In this document: positions 60,361-64,000 of the stretch, piece by piece
How positions within the stretch are numbered: the stretch's first letter is position 1
How the letters are laid out: each line of letters opens with the position of its first letter
Source of the DNA: Rhodeus uyekii
Taxonomy: Eukaryota > Chordata > Actinopteri > Cypriniformes > Acheilognathidae
NCBI GenBank assembly: GCA_037043235.1
Contig: JAWRVZ010000556.1
Location: 62,001-126,000, forward strand
Direction of reading: 5' to 3'
DNA length: 64,000 bases
Program-made: the position numbers and the translations under genes
The notes under the pieces: generated by a model
What the model was told of the DNA's origin: nothing
The model's database searches: none
What the model saw: only the letters and a program-made list of their open reading frames with translations

Positions 60361-60727
60361 CCCCATGCTGTTCGCCGTGAGAAAGTTGCCGTCTCTCATG
60401 TTGAAGAACAGGGAAAAGAGATAGATGCTGTACGCGGAAGAGCGCCGGGAGGCCATCGGTCTCCGCCAGTCCGTACCGCACAAAAAGGGTGTGTTTTTAC
60501 TGTCTCGATTCCGGCCATCTCATTGCAGATTGTGAAGCATGGAAAAAGAAAAATGCGTCTAAATCGAAAAGTGTTGCTTCTGTAAAATCTGTGGCACCCT
60601 CACCTGCTGATTCGAATAAGTCACAATACCAACATTTTCTGTTAACTGGTTCAGTAGCGTTGTCTGATGAGTCTGTTTTTAAGCCAGTAGCTAACTATGC
60701 TCCGTGATACAGAATCTGCTCAGACAG
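60361..60727 (+). pseudogene. Gypsy gag C-terminal fragment with intact zinc knuckle
   Basis: Matches 52,420-52,775. The frame at 60,489-60,707 keeps the CCHC knuckle CFYCLDSGHLIADC (C-X2-C-X4-H-X4-C), which binds RNA in gag proteins. It sits between two copies of segment C sequence and has no capsid part. Confidence 0.8.
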
Positions 60728-60728
60728 C

Positions 60729-61066
60729 GACTGTGTGTGGCCTATATTAAACATTTAAATAAAAGGGTTGCTCAGCTGTTTACACAGTCATATAGCCTAA
60801 AATAAAAGAGCCTACACAGGGACAGGAAATAAGAATGCAAACGAAAAAAAAAACAGCCTTATGAGCTTCAAAAAAAAGCTCCGGCTAGCTTCACTCATGA
60901 GTCGCGCACCGGTATTTGTCGCGCTCCTAGCCTACTTGTAGCCATTAAAACAAGTTTTTAGTTTCACTTTAAATATTTTAAATATTTTAAATATAATCAT
61001 CACATAAACAGCATTTATTTAAAATATAATCATCACATAAACAGTATTTATTTTAAATATAAGCTC
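60729..61066 (+). repeat. Segment C partial copy
   Basis: Direct repeat of about 59,948-60,290 (CTGTGTGTGGCCTATATTAAAC onward) including the 31-bp repeats. The AAAAAAGCTCCGGCT part is shorter here. Confidence 0.85.
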
Positions 61067-61074
61067 CGCTTTTT

Positions 61075-61934
61075 TAGACAGTTTATCAAGTCGTATGAAG
61101 ATTTCTTGAAAATAATGTAAATTATTATTTTTTGAATATTCTTATTCTGTTAGTAATTAATATGTACCCTTCTATAATGTTTCAGAAACAGTTTGGAGAC
61201 TATTAGACTGGATAATTCTTCGAAGTAACATCCAAAGCTACGTATTTAAAGATTTCACGTCAGTAAATGTAAGAACATCATAAGAACATTTGCTCTTAGT
61301 CTAATATCAACTGGACAACTGAAGTCAGAATGTCTGAGAAGATCAAGTTTACTACGACACTGGTGACAAACTGGATACCAGCATCTCTTGGAGTCATGTC
61401 TTTCCGTGATATTTAGTTCTGGGTTTACTTTTATTTTGTTTGTTTATTAAAAAATTATAACTCAGTTATATTTTCTTTTAAGGTTGCTACTGTTTATCTG
61501 GATTCAGTCTGTCTCCATTTTTTTCTGTTTCTGCATATAATCAGACTCGTAGATGGTGAGATCAAAACTCAAGCTGTCGTCTGAATCCTTGTGTTCCTCA
61601 ATCTGTGTCACTCTCTGATCTAATTCCTTCAAACGGTCAAACACGGCCTGGAGGCATTTCTTCATTTCAGACAGCGGCTCCGTGAATTTGCTTGCAGCTG
61701 TTTTACCAATCTTTCGATAGGTCATGGTAATCCCAAAGCCAAAGAATAGGAGCCCCGCTATCAGTAATCCAATCATATATAGAGCCAGTCACAGGACCTG
61801 CCAGTTGTTCCATGGGTCCATCGCATTCCCAGCAGCAAAAAATCCCGTCCGGGCAGGTGGGCTCTCTCGGAGCAGCCTTTCTTTGTGAAAAAATCAATTC
61901 CATTTCAGTGTTGTTTTCAGGAGTCCATTAAGCG
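61075..61934 (-). repeat. Segment C, inverted copy 4
   Basis: Inverse of 58,555-59,412. Together they form an inverted repeat of about 860 bp with a 1.66-kb spacer that holds the gag fragment and tandem repeats. Confidence 0.85.
61504..61776 (-). CDS. Small predicted membrane protein with coiled coil, copy 4
   Basis: 90 codons on the minus strand, like 58,697-58,969, with Q at the variable heptad position (CLQAVF). The overlapping upstream frame (61,703-61,903) is also open and keeps PTCPDGIFCCWEC. Product unknown. Confidence 0.35.
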   Translation of the reverse strand: MIGLLIAGLLFFGFGITMTYRKIGKTAASKFTEPLSEMKKCLQAVFDRLKELDQRVTQIEEHKDSDDSLSFDLTIYESDYMQKQKKMETD

Positions 61935-62111
61935 AGATGGTCCTCACTGCGGAACACGAGATCCAGGGGGAGGAGTTGGATCCAGATCCAACTCCTCCCA
62001 TTATATATACTTCGCCCCGCCGCCGCCCCATCACACATGGTCATGGTGTGCGAAGACATCCACCCAGGCTTCTGCAGCGAGTTCTGTGAAATCTGTGCTG
62101 ACCAGTGTGAA

Positions 62112-62138
62112 AGGATGGATGGATGGATGGATGGATAG
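62112..62138. repeat. (TGGA)n microsatellite
   Basis: About six perfect GGAT units. Confidence 0.9.
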
Positions 62139-62648
62139 CTAATTGTGAATGTCCTGTGGTTTCCCTGTAATGTTGGTCTAATTCTGTGTGTTCCCAATGT
62201 CGTTTTCCTTATGTTTTGCCTTCAAAGTTTCCCTACTGTTTTCAAAATGTCTGTTTTAGCTCGTGTGTTAATAAAGTTTTTTTTCCAATTTAATTGCGTT
62301 GGTAATACATTTTGCATGCATTTATGTAAGTGAGATGCTCTTATGCTATTTAAATGAAGTCAGATGCTCTTGTGAAGTCACTTATAAGTGACTTATAAGT
62401 ATAATTAGTGCTGCTATAATTTAGTCACATACAGTGTCATAATCAGTAGTGAAAAAAGCACATTCTCTACTTGAATTTAAACTTGAATTAAGTGCCTACT
62501 AATTAATATACTTAAGTATTGGAAATCAAAGTGCATGTGGACTACTGAAAGGGGTTAAAGATCAGCCAATCAAAGAATACAGTGAATCTACGAAATTTGT
62601 AAGTAATCTTTTTTGTTTTAGATTATATTTAAACGTTTCTCCAAATTA

Positions 62649-62718
62649 ATAAAATACGTGGCTATTGTCCACCACTACGTGTAAGTACGTAGTGGTGGAC
62701 AATAGCCACGTATTTTAT
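62649..62718. repeat. Perfect 32-bp inverted repeat, 6-base loop
   Basis: The left arm 62,649-62,680 and right arm 62,687-62,718 are exact reverse complements around GTAAGT. The core reads ACGTGGCTATTGTCCACC. Confidence 0.95.
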
Positions 62719-62955
62719 ACAAATTACCACAACGTATAAACTACAGTGTTTGTAACTATTAAAAACTTTAATATTTGTTTTCGGCAAGTTTGTTTTTACG
62801 TCAAAAGAATAACTAACTAGTTACGACTCGATGCTGAAAAGATAGAGCAACAAGTACGAAGTGTGGGGAATCTGTTGACCAATCAGAATGCAGTGGAAGG
62901 AAATCCAACTCCGCCCCTTGGATCTGGATCCAACTCCGCCCCCTGGATCTCGTGT

Positions 62956-63112
62956 ACTGCATTGAGGTGCTACTGAAAATCTTGCCAGTCTCACCAGTTT
63001 ACATTTTTACAAAAATGTATTTATTTATGAATTCACAAGATTTAACTCAAAGATTAAAGACTCCGACTTCATTTCTTAAGAGCAAATCATAATTATAAAA
63101 TTTCCACTAGTG
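62956..63112 (-). repeat. Segment A outer part, fragment left of hAT
   Basis: Inverse of about 39,905-40,065 (AATCTTGCCAGTCTCACCAG and following). Confidence 0.75.
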
Positions 63113-63818
63113 CAGGGGTGGCCAACCCGGCCCGCGGAGACCTTTTTGTCTACGAAAAAATAAATAAAAAATACCATAAATTTACATGTATCCTGCCAAG
63201 ATCAGCCGCCGCTCACGTGGACATGATGTTTTTACCGAATTCAAATAGAGGCGCGTAGAAGCGCGTTCCCTTTCGAGAGTGAGAACGAGATGTTTAATGA
63301 AATGCATTTGGGAACTCCTCCCCTTCAAGTCAATTCTGAAACCTTATGGATAACAGCAGTTGACAACTGGCCAATCGTAGAATCTGCAGATCTGGCTGCC
63401 AGACGGTATAAATATCTTAAATAGCATTTCCTTCATACTTCTCTAAACGGAATATGATAAAATAACAGAGGTTACGATAGTAACCGGATACGTTTTCCAA
63501 CCGATCACTACATTACCAAGCCGCTGCTTACTTTTTATACTTCCGGTCACCGTCAATGAGATAATATACCGTTTCTTCCCGCATATATAATTCACAGACG
63601 GATTCATTTTTACAAGCTCATATAGCTCGCGGGTGTCACATGTCAAACGTATAAAATTTTTATTTATAAACATATAAAGTGTGTGATATATGTGCGAGAC
63701 CTTTCTAATGTCAAAACCCCATCAACAAATGCGAATTCAACTGTCTTTTTTATGCGGCTCTCCGCAGCCATGAGCTTTATTTTGTGGCTCATCATGCTGA
63801 ACAGGTTGGCCACCCCTG
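63113..63818. mobile_element. Non-autonomous hAT element, CAGGGGTGGCCAACC termini
   Basis: Termini are CAGGGGTGGCCAACC and GGTTGGCCACCCCTG. The exact and palindromic 8-bp duplication CACTAGTG flanks it (63,105-63,112 and 63,819-63,826). The unoccupied site is at 39,897-39,904. It is 706 bp, with no transposase. Confidence 0.95.
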
Positions 63819-64000
63819 CACTAGTGTATATGCATTGAATGGGTCCTAGCTCTGTCTCCCTTTCACTTCCGCAGGTGCTTGTCATGTTGAAATGTATAGC
63901 TTTTTACATCAAAGTCCACATTAGATCTGTTTTGAGTGCAAGCTAAGTATTAGTTGTATGCATGGGCATGTGTTGCGTGATTCTAATGTACAGGGTTTTA
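63819..64000 (-). repeat. Segment A outer part, fragment right of hAT
   Basis: Inverse of 39,730-39,904 and a direct match to 55,890-55,985 at its right end. It runs off the window. Confidence 0.8.

Larger units (their letters stand above)
61954..62955. mobile_element. Candidate MITE-like element, ACACGAGATCCAGGGGG termini
   Basis: The perfect 17-bp inverted termini ACACGAGATCCAGGGGG (61,954-61,970) and CCCCCTGGATCTCGTGT (62,939-62,955) continue with imperfect matching through GGAGTTGGATCCAGATCC. Flanking 8-mers are ACTGCGGA and ACTGCATT, agreeing at the first five bases, so a decayed 8-bp duplication is possible. Inside are a TGGA microsatellite and a perfect 32-bp-arm hairpin. No transposase is present. 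Confidence 0.55.

Overview
This window is eukaryotic repeat DNA, most likely from a teleost fish. The evidence is a near-complete L2-clade LINE whose 3' end carries the GGATA-loop hairpin, a tRNA-derived SINE with a related tail, many non-autonomous hAT elements typical of fish genomes, and a Gypsy (Gmr1-like, SCAN-type gag) retroelement. I see no bacterial features, no rRNA or functional tRNA gene, no CRISPR array, and no host gene that I can name. Nearly all the sequence is mobile DNA, satellite, or duplicated copies of these.

1-12,334: one giant palindromic (foldback) element. Terminal inverted repeats of about 745 bp (1-745 and 11,590-12,334) enclose about 10.8 kb of AT-rich, CpG-poor tandem repeats. 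The repeat unit is 145 bp, with a 115-bp variant lacking one 30-bp subrepeat. The array changes orientation at about 1,186, so the left arm runs opposite to the rest. The right end reads ..TTACAGTG, so the left end probably begins CACT just outside the window. That would suit a CACTA/EnSpm-type non-autonomous element. A diverged partial copy of the TIR follows at 12,567-12,898.

13,036-27,600: a hAT element (13,044-14,038) beside a SINE remnant, then about 2.7 kb with nothing I recognise. Next comes segment A copy 1 (16,908-21,284), interrupted by a second hAT (19,700-20,663). Two L2 LINEs follow head to head: a decayed minus-strand copy (20,885-22,409) and a long plus-strand copy (about 22,410-26,940). 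The plus copy retains an APE endonuclease and an open reverse transcriptase, split by a third hAT (23,453-24,765) and by one frameshift.

27,600-64,000: a mosaic of a few modules repeated in both orientations. Segment A recurs at 35,757-39,830 (-) and 55,888-58,457 (+). Segment B recurs at about 27,620-33,365 (+), 42,340-47,550 (-) and 48,719-53,393 (+), and ends in a Gypsy gag-pol remnant. Segment C recurs at 40,090-41,750 (+), 58,463-60,345 (+) and 61,075-61,934 (-), and carries a small predicted membrane-protein ORF. Arms A2 and A3 look almost identical, so the duplications are recent or the assembly has a problem here.

Eight-bp target-site duplications, empty paralogous sites and shared insertions let the order of events be read directly. 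hAT insertions came both before and after the duplications. One element inserted in gag was later inverted, because its target-site duplication now lies in opposite orientations. The genes here do not form a host pathway. They are the replication genes of retroelements (L2 endonuclease/RT, Gypsy gag and integrase) in various stages of decay.
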